The translations under genes and the position numbers were made by a program. This document shows positions 1 to 5,470 of a DNA stretch of 8,647 nt, one piece after another (position 1 is the stretch's first letter; the number at the start of each line of letters is the position of its first letter). Origin of the DNA: DATBFX01 sp036558305 (GTDB taxonomy: Bacteria; Chloroflexota; Chloroflexia; Thermomicrobiales; UBA6265). The notes below the pieces were generated by a model. The model saw nothing but the letters and a program-made list of their open reading frames with translations, was not told the DNA's origin and did not search any database. The DNA is taken from NCBI GenBank assembly GCA_036558305.1, contig DATBFX010000101.1:1-8647 (forward strand), written 5' to 3'.

Positions 1-2
1 TG

Positions 3-767
3 CCGCCGCCAACGCGTCGCGCGACCGACCGGTTGGATCTCGTGGAGGCGCGGGGCCTGACCTATCGCCACCCGGAATTCGGGAGCGGTATCGAAGCGGT
101 GGACCTGCGCCTGCCGCGGGGCACGCTGACGGTGGTGACGGGGCGCGTCGGTGCGGGCAAGACCACGCTGCTGCGGACCCTTCTGGGCTTGCTGCCAAGA
201 GACGACGGCGAAATCCGGTGGAACGGCCAGATTGTCGACGATGCGTCTTCCTTCTTCGTGCCGCCCCGCGCGGCCTACACGGCGCAGGTGCCGCGCCTGT
301 TCAGCGAAACGCTCAAGCAGAACATCCTATTGGGGCTTCCCGACGATCCCGCGGCGTTGGCCGACGCCGTGCGTGGCGCCGTGCTGGAGGACGACGTACA
401 CGCGCTGGAGGCGGGACTGGACACGCCGGTCGGTACCCGCGGAGTCAAGCTCTCGGGCGGTCAGGTGCAGCGCACGGCGGCGGCGCGGATGTTGGTGCGA
501 GGGGCGGAGTTGCTGGTGATCGACGACCTGTCGAGCGCACTGGACGTCGAGACCGAGCGTGTCTTGTGGGAGCGTCTGTTTGCCGGCGGGAGCGTGACGT
601 GCCTGGCCGTGTCGCACCGCCGCGCCGCGCTGCGCCGGGCCGACCACGTCGTGGTGTTGAAGGAGGGGCGCGTCGAAGCCGAGGGTACGTTGGACTTCTT
701 GCTGGCGAATTGCGCGGAGATGCGGGTCTTGTGGCATGACGCGGACGATCCCGTGTCCCTGGTGTGA
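3..767 (+). CDS. ABC exporter ATP-binding domain, 3' part of gene (5' end outside window)
   Basis: This is the nucleotide-binding domain of an exporter-type ABC transporter. The frame is open from the window edge, so the gene is probably a membrane-domain/ATPase fusion cut by the window; a TTG at 33 is only a formal start. Numbered from that TTG, the Walker A motif GRVGAGKTT is at residues 37-45. A Q-loop region (TAQVPRLFSETL), the signature LSGGQ, a Walker B motif LLVIDDLSSALD and an H-loop SHRR follow in order. Walker B ends in Asp-Asp (164-165) instead of the usual Asp-Glu, so the catalytic glutamate is replaced by aspartate. That is typical of the degenerate site in heterodimeric exporters, so a partner half-transporter with a canonical site probably lies just upstream. 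The domain is intact to its stop codon. The substrate cannot be told from this part. Domain class is certain; the heterodimer role is inferred. Confidence 0.92.
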   Translation, partial: PPPTRRATDRLDLVEARGLTYRHPEFGSGIEAVDLRLPRGTLTVVTGRVGAGKTTLLRTLLGLLPRDDGEIRWNGQIVDDASSFFVPPRAAYTAQVPRLFSETLKQNILLGLPDDPAALADAVRGAVLEDDVHALEAGLDTPVGTRGVKLSGGQVQRTAAARMLVRGAELLVIDDLSSALDVETERVLWERLFAGGSVTCLAVSHRRAALRRADHVVVLKEGRVEAEGTLDFLLANCAEMRVLWHDADDPVSLV

Positions 768-790
768 TGCCCGTCCTGGAAGGCACCGAA

Positions 791-815
791 GGGTGACAGA
801 AATCCTTCGTCACCC
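791..815 (+). terminator. Hairpin after the ABC exporter gene, possible terminator
   Basis: GGGTGAC (791-797) and GTCACCC (809-815) form a perfect 7-bp stem with an 11-nt loop, 24 bp after the exporter stop codon. There is no T-run after it, so it is not a canonical intrinsic terminator. An alternative, mutually exclusive stem GAAGG/CCTTC (788-792 and 804-808) overlaps it. It may end or attenuate read-through into the restriction gene. Confidence 0.3.
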
Positions 816-927
816 ATTGGGCAAACCGCGCGAACACGGACGGTCTCGTGCCGGCTGTTTGGCGAATGTGCCATCGTCCCGATGTGCGACAATCGGCGGA
901 AGGTCTCCTGCGAGCCCGCAGATAACC

Positions 928-933
928 GGAGAG
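928..933 (+). promoter_or_regulatory. Shine-Dalgarno supporting a GTG start for the endonuclease
   Basis: GGAGAG lies five bases before an in-frame GTG at 939. The in-frame ATG at 882 has no comparable purine-rich site in front of it. The ATG at 987 has only GCGGGA directly abutting it. This makes 939 the best-supported start, although it is not certain. Confidence 0.45.
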
Positions 934-938
934 ATGCA

Positions 939-1661
939 GTGGGCGAGGATGGCGGTCCTTCGGACGGATTGCCGGAACTTGCGGGAATGGTCGGTCCGCC
1001 CAGCGTGGAAGATCTCCCTCGCGGATATCGCTATGGTGTGACGAGATACGCGGACCTCATTCTGCGCGAGGCGCTGCCCGAGAGATACGGTGACCTGCTC
1101 GCGGTTCTCTCCAAGTACCGGATCGACGTTGACGAACTCATCCGCGGCGGCGGCAACCGGGCGTCACAAACGACCAGGTTTGACGCGTTGTTGCACGAGC
1201 GTGGCTGGGGAAGGCGCAACATCACGATTACCAAGCTGATCGACGAGAGAATGATCCACTCCACGAGAGGGCACGAAATCGACATGTTCGGTTCGGGTTC
1301 TCGCGACGATATCTACCCGGGCGTGGCGGTCGAGATGGAGTGGAACAACAAAGATCCCTTCTTCGATCGCGACCTGATCAATTTTTCGGCTCTTCACCGT
1401 GAAGGTGCGCTTGCGGTCGGAATCATCGTCACCCGCGGACCGACTCTACAGAGGTACGCCGGCCCGGTCATCATTACCGGGCCCAAGTCGAAGAGTAAGA
1501 AGTACGGGGCATCAACAACACATTGGGACAAGATCATTCCTCGTATCAATCTTGGCGGCGGCGGTGAGTGTCCGCTGTTCGTCGTCGGAATCGAGCCGGA
1601 GCGCATCGACGGATTCGACATCGTCGTGGATGCCTACAAGGCTCGCCAAACCCTGTGGTAA
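939..1661 (+). CDS. BglII/BstYI-family type II restriction endonuclease
   Basis: The protein (240 residues from the GTG at 939) resembles the BglII/BstYI endonuclease family, which cuts AGATCT or RGATCY. The family-like core begins near residue 46 (YGVTRYADLILREALPE). It continues through HEIDMF (112-117) to the block AVEMEWNNKDPFFDRDL (130-146), the family's most recognisable stretch, and then GIIVTRG. By analogy with BglII (Asp84, Glu93, Gln95), E132 and E134 with an upstream aspartate (D115, D123 or D124) are the likely metal-binding residues. This mapping is inferred. Length is close to BglII (about 223 residues); starting at the ATG at 987 would give 224. The ATG at 882 is a further alternative. 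A methyltransferase gene follows on the same strand after 72 bp, as expected for a restriction-modification pair. Base composition is lower in G+C than the flanks (32/60 at 1201-1260 and 29/60 at 1501-1560), suggesting transfer. An AGATCT hexamer lies inside the gene at 1010-1015. Confidence 0.85.
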   Translation: MGEDGGPSDGLPELAGMVGPPSVEDLPRGYRYGVTRYADLILREALPERYGDLLAVLSKYRIDVDELIRGGGNRASQTTRFDALLHERGWGRRNITITKLIDERMIHSTRGHEIDMFGSGSRDDIYPGVAVEMEWNNKDPFFDRDLINFSALHREGALAVGIIVTRGPTLQRYAGPVIITGPKSKSKKYGASTTHWDKIIPRINLGGGGECPLFVVGIEPERIDGFDIVVDAYKARQTLW

Positions 1662-1664
1662 GTC

Positions 1665-1693
1665 TTGTGAACGTACAGTCTTTGTGCTAAGAT
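1665..1693 (+). promoter_or_regulatory. Candidate methyltransferase promoter overlapping an AGATCT site
   Basis: A -35-like TTGTGA (1665-1670) is followed after 17 bp by a -10-like TAAGAT (1688-1693), preceded by TGC, which forms an extended -10 element. Each hexamer matches the sigma-70 consensus at 4 of 6 positions. Transcription would begin near 1700, about 34 nt before the preferred ATG at 1734. The hexamer AGATCT at 1690-1695 covers four bases of the -10 box, so methylation there could change promoter strength. This would give the methyltransferase its own promoter, separate from the upstream endonuclease. Confidence 0.45.
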
Positions 1694-1723
1694 CTACTTG
1701 ACGATGCCAGCAAAGATCTACTT
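1689..1723 (+). repeat. Two direct copies of AAGATCTACTT in the gap between endonuclease and methyltransferase genes
   Basis: Perfect 11-bp copies lie at 1689-1699 and 1713-1723, 24 bp apart start to start. Each contains AGATCT (1690-1695 and 1714-1719), the BglII recognition sequence. The only other AGATCT in the window is at 1010-1015, inside the endonuclease gene. The first copy overlaps the candidate -10 box and the second ends directly at the methyltransferase Shine-Dalgarno. The arrangement suggests an operator, a methylation-sensitive switch, or both. Confidence 0.9.
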
Positions 1724-1728
1724 AGGGG
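1724..1728 (+). promoter_or_regulatory. Shine-Dalgarno that sets the methyltransferase start
   Basis: AGGGG sits five bases before the ATG at 1734. The earlier in-frame TTG (1698) and ATG (1704) have no such site, and using them would place the second AAGATCTACTT copy inside the coding sequence. The 1734 start is therefore preferred. Confidence 0.65.
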
Positions 1729-1733
1729 TAAGC

Positions 1734-2639
1734 ATGGCACGGCGGGCGGCTCCACTACGTGAGACTCCGGTAATGGCTCCCCTTCCGGTCGTCCAGGGAG
1801 GGTTTAAGACCATTTTGGCCGATCCCCCCTGGCGATTCACCAATCGAACGGGCAAGGTCGCGCCGGAGCATCGACGGCTGGACCGTTACTCGACGATGGA
1901 AATCGAGGACATTTGCGCCCTTCCCGTGGAAGAGGCGGCGGCGGCGAATGCCCATCTTTACCTATGGGTACCGAACGCGCTGTTGCCCGAGGGGATCAAG
2001 GTGATGGATTCCTGGGGGTTCCGCTATGTCTCTAACATTATCTGGGCCAAGCGCCGCAAGGACGGCGGTCCGGATGGACGAGGGGTGGGTTTCTACTTCC
2101 GAAACGTCACGGAGATGCTGCTCTTTGGGGTTCGAGGGAGTATGCGTACGCTCCAGCCGGCACGATCGCAGGTGAATATGATCGAGACGCGCAAGCGGGA
2201 ACACTCTCGTAAACCCGACGAGCAGTATGCCCTGATCGAGGCGTGTTCGCCTGGTCCGTATCTGGAACTCTTCGCGCGTCATGCGCGGCGGGGTTGGACG
2301 GGATGGGGAGATGAAGCCGATGAGGAGGTCGTTCCCCGTGGAAAGGTGCATCCCGGTTACGCTGGAGGCTCAATCGTCGTGCCTGAACTCCAACTGCACA
2401 TGCGCCTTGACGATGATACGGCCGACTACCTTGGTGGAGAACTACGGCGTCGTTATGAGGCTGGACGATCAATACGAGACCTCGCGCAAGAGACCACGTA
2501 TTCGATTGGGCGCGTGCGATCGCTGTTGCAACGTGCAAACACGCCAATCCGAGCGCGCGGCGCGCCGCCATCCGTCCCCGAAGGGAACGAAGTAACGCAT
2601 CGGGAACCACGCGCGTACGTCGATCTTGCCGCCGAGTAA
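1734..2639 (+). CDS. MT-A70-family adenine DNA methyltransferase with C-terminal helix-turn-helix domain
   Basis: This protein (301 residues) is predicted to transfer a methyl group from S-adenosylmethionine to the N6 of adenine, protecting host DNA from the endonuclease encoded just upstream. The catalytic DPPW motif is at residues 30-33 (ILADPPWRF). Family blocks follow: YLWVPNALLPEG, NVTEMLLFGVRG, HSRKPDEQY (157-165) and LELFARHARRGWTGWG (177-192). The methyltransferase part ends near residue 195. The remaining 105 residues include a helix-turn-helix-like segment at about 235-278 (LRRRYEAGRSIRDLAQETTY, then a recognition-helix-like GRVRSLLQRA, then RARG). This resembles small actinobacterial HTH proteins with the pattern YEAGxSIRxLA and RGRG. 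No separate controller gene is seen, so this extension may bind the repeats in front of its own gene, as N-terminal HTH extensions do in M.EcoRII or M.SsoII. Target AGATCT or RGATCY is inferred from the partner. The catalytic call is firm; the HTH role is a hypothesis. Confidence 0.9.
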   Translation: MARRAAPLRETPVMAPLPVVQGGFKTILADPPWRFTNRTGKVAPEHRRLDRYSTMEIEDICALPVEEAAAANAHLYLWVPNALLPEGIKVMDSWGFRYVSNIIWAKRRKDGGPDGRGVGFYFRNVTEMLLFGVRGSMRTLQPARSQVNMIETRKREHSRKPDEQYALIEACSPGPYLELFARHARRGWTGWGDEADEEVVPRGKVHPGYAGGSIVVPELQLHMRLDDDTADYLGGELRRRYEAGRSIRDLAQETTYSIGRVRSLLQRANTPIRARGAPPSVPEGNEVTHREPRAYVDLAAE

Positions 2640-2657
2640 GTGACCGGTCTGTGTCCC

Positions 2658-3014
2658 CTACGGCCCCTCTCCGTCCCCGCCGCCCAAGGCGGAAGCGTCT
2701 TCGCCCAGCGGGACCTCCCCCGCCATTTCCGGGTTGGCCACGTCCTGGTCGAATGGCCGAGCCTGGACCGCGGCGGCGGCCGTCGCCGCGCCGAGACGAG
2801 TATCTGGTGGGTCGTGCTGCTTGGCATTCGGATCGGTGATCTCGCGATCGGTCGCGACTTGCTGCGGGTCGCAGCTCTCCATGCAGACCTCCGCATGCGG
2901 CGCGCGTAGCGTCCCACCCGTCCGGGGTTGTTGGGAGCTTGCGCATAGAACGTGCCTTGGGAAGCAGCCGAAGGGACAGGGGGTGCTGCCGATCGTGGCG
3001 TAGGACTTGCGCAT
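2658..3014 (-). CDS. Probable small cysteine-containing protein of unknown function
   Basis: I do not recognise this 118-residue frame. It is preferred over the competing plus-strand frame because it encodes a balanced, acidic soluble-looking protein (for example CDPQQVATDREITDPNAKQH) with G-rich first codon positions and mostly G/C third positions. The plus-strand frame at 2640-2909 is arginine-rich, as shadow frames in GC-rich DNA usually are. Five cysteines are arranged C13-x3-C17-x6-C24-x19-C44-x3-C48, a pattern that could bind a metal. The C-terminal half is low-complexity, rich in Ala, Gly, Asp and Glu. No signal peptide or membrane segment is visible. The start is uncertain: ATG at 3014 has no clear Shine-Dalgarno, and in-frame ATGs at 3047 and 3092 are alternatives that would run into the upstream regulatory region or the divergent gene. 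Its 3' end faces the methyltransferase gene, 18 bp away. It is divergent from the zinc-ribbon genes. Confidence 0.42.
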   Translation of the reverse strand: MRKSYATIGSTPCPFGCFPRHVLCASSQQPRTGGTLRAPHAEVCMESCDPQQVATDREITDPNAKQHDPPDTRLGAATAAAAVQARPFDQDVANPEMAGEVPLGEDASALGGGDGEGP

Positions 3015-3024
3015 CGGCACGCTC

Positions 3025-3040
3025 GGGACGACATCGTCCC
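3025..3040. promoter_or_regulatory. 16-bp dyad in a divergent intergenic region, possible operator
   Basis: GGGACGA (3025-3031) and TCGTCCC (3034-3040) are perfect complementary arms around a CA spacer. The dyad lies between the leftward gene starting at 3014 and the rightward zinc-ribbon gene starting at 3071, where a shared regulator site would be expected. No regulator gene is adjacent. Confidence 0.3.
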
Positions 3041-3070
3041 CGGTCATTCCACGAAGAAAGGAGTAACGCC

Positions 3071-3349
3071 ATGTCGGAGAACCCGAACCCAACGCGGTGC
3101 GGCAACTGCGGCACGGACAACCCGCCGGGTCAGGAATTCTGCATCAGGTGCCATGCGCCGCTGACGCTCGCCGCCGATGCGGCCGCCCTCGAAGGGACGC
3201 CCGAGGCGGAGGACGAACCGAGGCGGTACGAAGCCGGAAGCGAGGGCGATGAGCCGGGAGTCGTCATCATGGGCGGCATGGGGGGGCCGCCGATCCCGGT
3301 GCCGACGGAGACCATCGATCCCGAGTTCGATCGGGCACCGCGCGATTGA
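3071..3349 (+). CDS. Small zinc-ribbon protein, first of a tandem pair
   Basis: This 92-residue protein has an N-terminal double-cysteine knuckle, C10-G-N-C13 and C24-I-R-C27. The spacing CxxC-x10-CxxC is that of a zinc-ribbon (DUF2116/DZR-like) fold. An acidic linker (about residues 38-62) and a Gly/Pro-rich stretch (VVIMGGMGGPPIPVP) follow, and the C-terminus reads IDPEFDRAPRD. It probably binds one zinc ion. The function is unknown; such short ribbons often act in protein contacts and not in catalysis. The start is well supported by AAAGGAG at 3057-3063, seven bases before the ATG. The next gene, 49 bp downstream, encodes a paralogue of exactly the same length, so the two probably form an operon that arose by duplication. 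No signal peptide or membrane helix is seen. Confidence 0.82.
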   Translation: MSENPNPTRCGNCGTDNPPGQEFCIRCHAPLTLAADAAALEGTPEAEDEPRRYEAGSEGDEPGVVIMGGMGGPPIPVPTETIDPEFDRAPRD

Positions 3350-3398
3350 GCCGAACCCCTGCACCACCGAAGCGATCGGTTCGCGAGAGGAGCAGCCA

Positions 3399-3677
3399 AT
3401 GTCGCTGAATCCCGTGACCTGTGGGAATTGTGGGACCGAGAACTCACCGGATGAGGAGTTCTGCACCAACTGCGGTCAGCCGTTGACCCAGTCGGCGGAG
3501 GAAGGGCTGCGCGAGAACATCGAGGCGCAGGACAGCCCCAGCCTGTTCGGCGCCGGTGGGGCCGCGCCGGGGCCGGGCGTGGTCGGAGCCGGCGGGGTTA
3601 TCGCGGCGGGTGGTGTGGGCCGGCCGTTGGTTACCGGCGGCAACGTCCCCGACCCGGATTTGCCACCCAGGGACTGA
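3399..3677 (+). CDS. Small zinc-ribbon protein, second of a tandem pair
   Basis: This 92-residue paralogue of the preceding gene shares the N-terminal ribbon, C8-G-N-C11 and C22-T-N-C25 (CGNCGTEN, then EFCTNCGQPLT). It also shares a C-terminal cap, here VPDPDLPPRD against IDPEFDRAPRD. The middle differs: a short acidic helix-like part (AEEGLRENIEAQDSP) is followed by a long Gly/Ala/Val-rich region (about residues 51-82, GAGGAAPGPGVVGAGG onward) that is probably disordered. The start is supported by AGAGGAG at 3386-3392, six bases before the ATG. It ends 12 bp from the stop codon of the convergent permease gene, with no terminator hairpin visible between them. The biochemical role is unknown. 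Zinc binding is inferred from the four cysteines. Confidence 0.82.
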   Translation: MSLNPVTCGNCGTENSPDEEFCTNCGQPLTQSAEEGLRENIEAQDSPSLFGAGGAAPGPGVVGAGGVIAAGGVGRPLVTGGNVPDPDLPPRD

Positions 3678-3689
3678 GGTGCCCCGCGA

Positions 3690-4703
3690 TCACCGCGCCG
3701 CCACGCTCCGGGCCGCCGCGCTGTCGATCGCCACGGCGATGACCAGGATGGTGCCGGTCGCCACCGGCTGCCAGAACGGCGACACGCCCAGCAGGTTCAA
3801 CGCGTTCGAGACGACCCCGAGCAAGAAGACGCCGACGATCGTGTTGGCGATGTTTCCCTGCCCGCCGTTGAGTGATGCCCCGCCGACGATCACCGCCGCA
3901 ATCGCCGTCAGTTCGTAGCCCGTCGCTCCGGTCGGCTGACCGCTCGACGTCTGCCCGACCAGGATCAGCCCGGCGATCGCCGCGCAGAGCCCGGTGATGA
4001 CGTAGACGAACAGCCGGATCCGGCGGACAGGAATCCCCATCTCCCGCGCCGCCAGCGCGTTGCCGCCGATCGCGTAGACGTAGTGGCCGAACCTCGTCTG
4101 GCTCAGCAGGACGATCAGGACGAGGGCGACCCCGAGGAAGATCCAGAACGGGTTCGGTACGCCGAACGTGCTGCCACGGCCAAGCTCGGAGAAGCCGAGC
4201 GGTACCCCAAAGACCGGCGTCGCGTTCGTCCAGACGAAGGTCAACCCGCGCAGGATCGTCATCGTCCCCAGCGTCGAGACGAACGGGTTGACACCGACGT
4301 AGGCGATCAGCACCCCGTTGACCAGACCGACCACCAGCCCAGTCAGCAGGCACCCCACCACGCCGATCGCGACGTCGGCGCCCGAGAAGAATCGATCCGG
4401 CCCGACGGCGACGATCAGCTTGGCGGCGACGACGCTCGATGCCCCGGCGATCGCCCCCACCGACAGGTCGAACCCGCCCAGCACGATCGCGAACGTCATG
4501 CCGCAGGCCATGATCCCGATGATCGCGTTTTGCCGGAGCAGGTTGAGCGCGTTCCCGTGCGTCCGGAACGGTCCGGAGGCGATGCACATCGCCACCACGA
4601 GCGCGACGAAGACGACGGCAATCCCGTACCGGCGTACCGCCTGGGCAAAGTTTTGCCGCTCCGCCGCCGGTGCCGCGGTCGCCGGAGTCGCCCCCGTACT
4701 CAC
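3690..4703 (-). CDS. CUT2-type sugar ABC transporter permease (RbsC/FrcC-like)
   Basis: This 337-residue integral membrane protein belongs to the BPD_transp_2 family. Such proteins form the channel of ribose/fructose/xylose-type importers, usually as a homodimer bound to the ATPase. After a short Ala/Pro-rich cytoplasmic N-terminus there are about eight to ten hydrophobic segments, the first near residues 27-43. Family signatures are GGFDLSVGA (76-84), NPFVSTLGTMTILRG (139-153), the cytoplasmic coupling loop GGNALAAREMGIP (213-225) and ELTAIAAVIVGGASLNGGQG (264-283). The GTG start at 4703 overlaps the ATPase stop codon (GTGA, 4700-4703), which implies translational coupling. It is the last gene of the operon and ends 12 bp from the convergent zinc-ribbon gene. 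The substrate is probably a monosaccharide or small sugar derivative and cannot be named from the sequence. Confidence 0.93.
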   Translation of the reverse strand: MSTGATPATAAPAAERQNFAQAVRRYGIAVVFVALVVAMCIASGPFRTHGNALNLLRQNAIIGIMACGMTFAIVLGGFDLSVGAIAGASSVVAAKLIVAVGPDRFFSGADVAIGVVGCLLTGLVVGLVNGVLIAYVGVNPFVSTLGTMTILRGLTFVWTNATPVFGVPLGFSELGRGSTFGVPNPFWIFLGVALVLIVLLSQTRFGHYVYAIGGNALAAREMGIPVRRIRLFVYVITGLCAAIAGLILVGQTSSGQPTGATGYELTAIAAVIVGGASLNGGQGNIANTIVGVFLLGVVSNALNLLGVSPFWQPVATGTILVIAVAIDSAAARSVAAR

Positions 4704-5470
4704 GCCGATCGCCCCGCGCCGATGATCGTCGACGCCCCGGTGATCATGCCGACGATCTCCTCGGGCGTCGTCGCCGCCTTCTGCCGGGTGCCGATCAGGC
4801 GTCCGCGCCGCAGGACCCAGATCGTGTCGGCCAGGCGAAAGACCTGGTCAAGGTTGTGGCTGATGATGAGCAACCCGAACCCACGCTCGCGCAGACCGAG
4901 GATGACCTCCTCGACCGCGCGCGTTTCGCCGACACCCAGCGCCGCCGTCGGTTCGTCCATCACGATCACCTTCGAGCCCCAGGCCGCCGCGCGGGCGATC
5001 GCGATCGCCTGCCGCTGCCCGCCGGAGAGGGCGGCCACCGGCGCGTTGATCGGCGGCACGTTCATCCGGAACCGCTCCAGCATCCGCCGCGCCTCGCCCG
5101 CCATCCCGCGCTTGTTGAGCAATCCCAATGGGGTCGTCCGCTCCCGCCCGAGGAAGATGTTGGCCCAGACCGCCATGTTCCCGGCGAGTGCGAGGTCCTG
5201 GTAGACCGTCTCGATCCCGGCCGCCCGTGCCGCCGCCGGGGAGGCGAAGTTTTGCGGTCGGCCATCGAGTTCGATCGTCCCCGCGTCCGGCCGCAGCACC
5301 GCGCTGATGATCTTGATCAGGGTCGATTTGCCGGCGCCGTTGTCGCCGACAAGCCCGGTGATCTGGCCGGGCAAGACGTCGATCGCGACGTCCTCCAAGG
5401 CGACGACGGCGCCGAAGCGCTTGCTGACGCCGCTCGCCCGCAGGACCGGCACCACGGCCTCGTCAGCCAC
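4700..5470 (-). CDS. CUT2-type sugar ABC transporter ATP-binding protein (single-domain, FrcA-like)
   Basis: This 256-residue cytoplasmic ATPase powers the adjacent permease. It has Walker A GDNGAGKST (42-50), Q-loop Gln91 (VYQDLALA), signature LSGGQRQAIAIA (148-159), Walker B VIVMDEPTAAL (168-178) with the catalytic Glu173 present, and H-loop His205 (IISHN). It contains one nucleotide-binding domain, whereas RbsA/XylG-type partners usually have two in about 500 residues. This places it with FrcA-like single-domain ATPases that work as homodimers. The frame is open further upstream, but that part is shadowed by the hydrolase-like gene. The chosen GTG at 5470 has GGGAG seven bases before it and overlaps the upstream gene's last codons by 8 bp (5463-5470). 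The stop overlaps the permease start by 4 bp. All motifs are intact. Confidence 0.93.
   Translation of the reverse strand: MADEAVVPVLRASGVSKRFGAVVALEDVAIDVLPGQITGLVGDNGAGKSTLIKIISAVLRPDAGTIELDGRPQNFASPAAARAAGIETVYQDLALAGNMAVWANIFLGRERTTPLGLLNKRGMAGEARRMLERFRMNVPPINAPVAALSGGQRQAIAIARAAAWGSKVIVMDEPTAALGVGETRAVEEVILGLRERGFGLLIISHNLDQVFRLADTIWVLRRGRLIGTRQKAATTPEEIVGMITGASTIIGAGRSA

Noticed and set aside
736..1041. A 101-codon plus-strand frame overlapping the exporter end and endonuclease start
   Set aside because: It has no family features and overlaps two real genes. The internal ATG at 934 is too close to GGAGAG and the frame ends soon after.
1698..1733. Earlier methyltransferase starts at TTG 1698 or ATG 1704
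   Set aside because: Neither has a ribosome site, and both would translate the second AAGATCTACTT repeat. The ATG at 1734 follows AGGGG at ideal spacing.
2640..2909. An 89-codon plus-strand frame with GTG start directly after the methyltransferase stop
   Set aside because: Its arginine- and tryptophan-rich composition looks like a shadow of the more protein-like minus-strand frame. No Shine-Dalgarno was seen before the GTG.
2107..3120. A 337-codon open frame on the minus strand across the methyltransferase gene end
   Set aside because: It is arginine-rich with no motifs and lies antisense to the well-supported methyltransferase. The better minus-strand frame in part of this area is 2658-3014.
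4083..5204. A 373-codon open frame on the plus strand across permease and ATPase genes
   Set aside because: It is rich in Arg, Asp, Gln and Pro with no recognisable motif, and is antisense to two intact ABC transporter genes.
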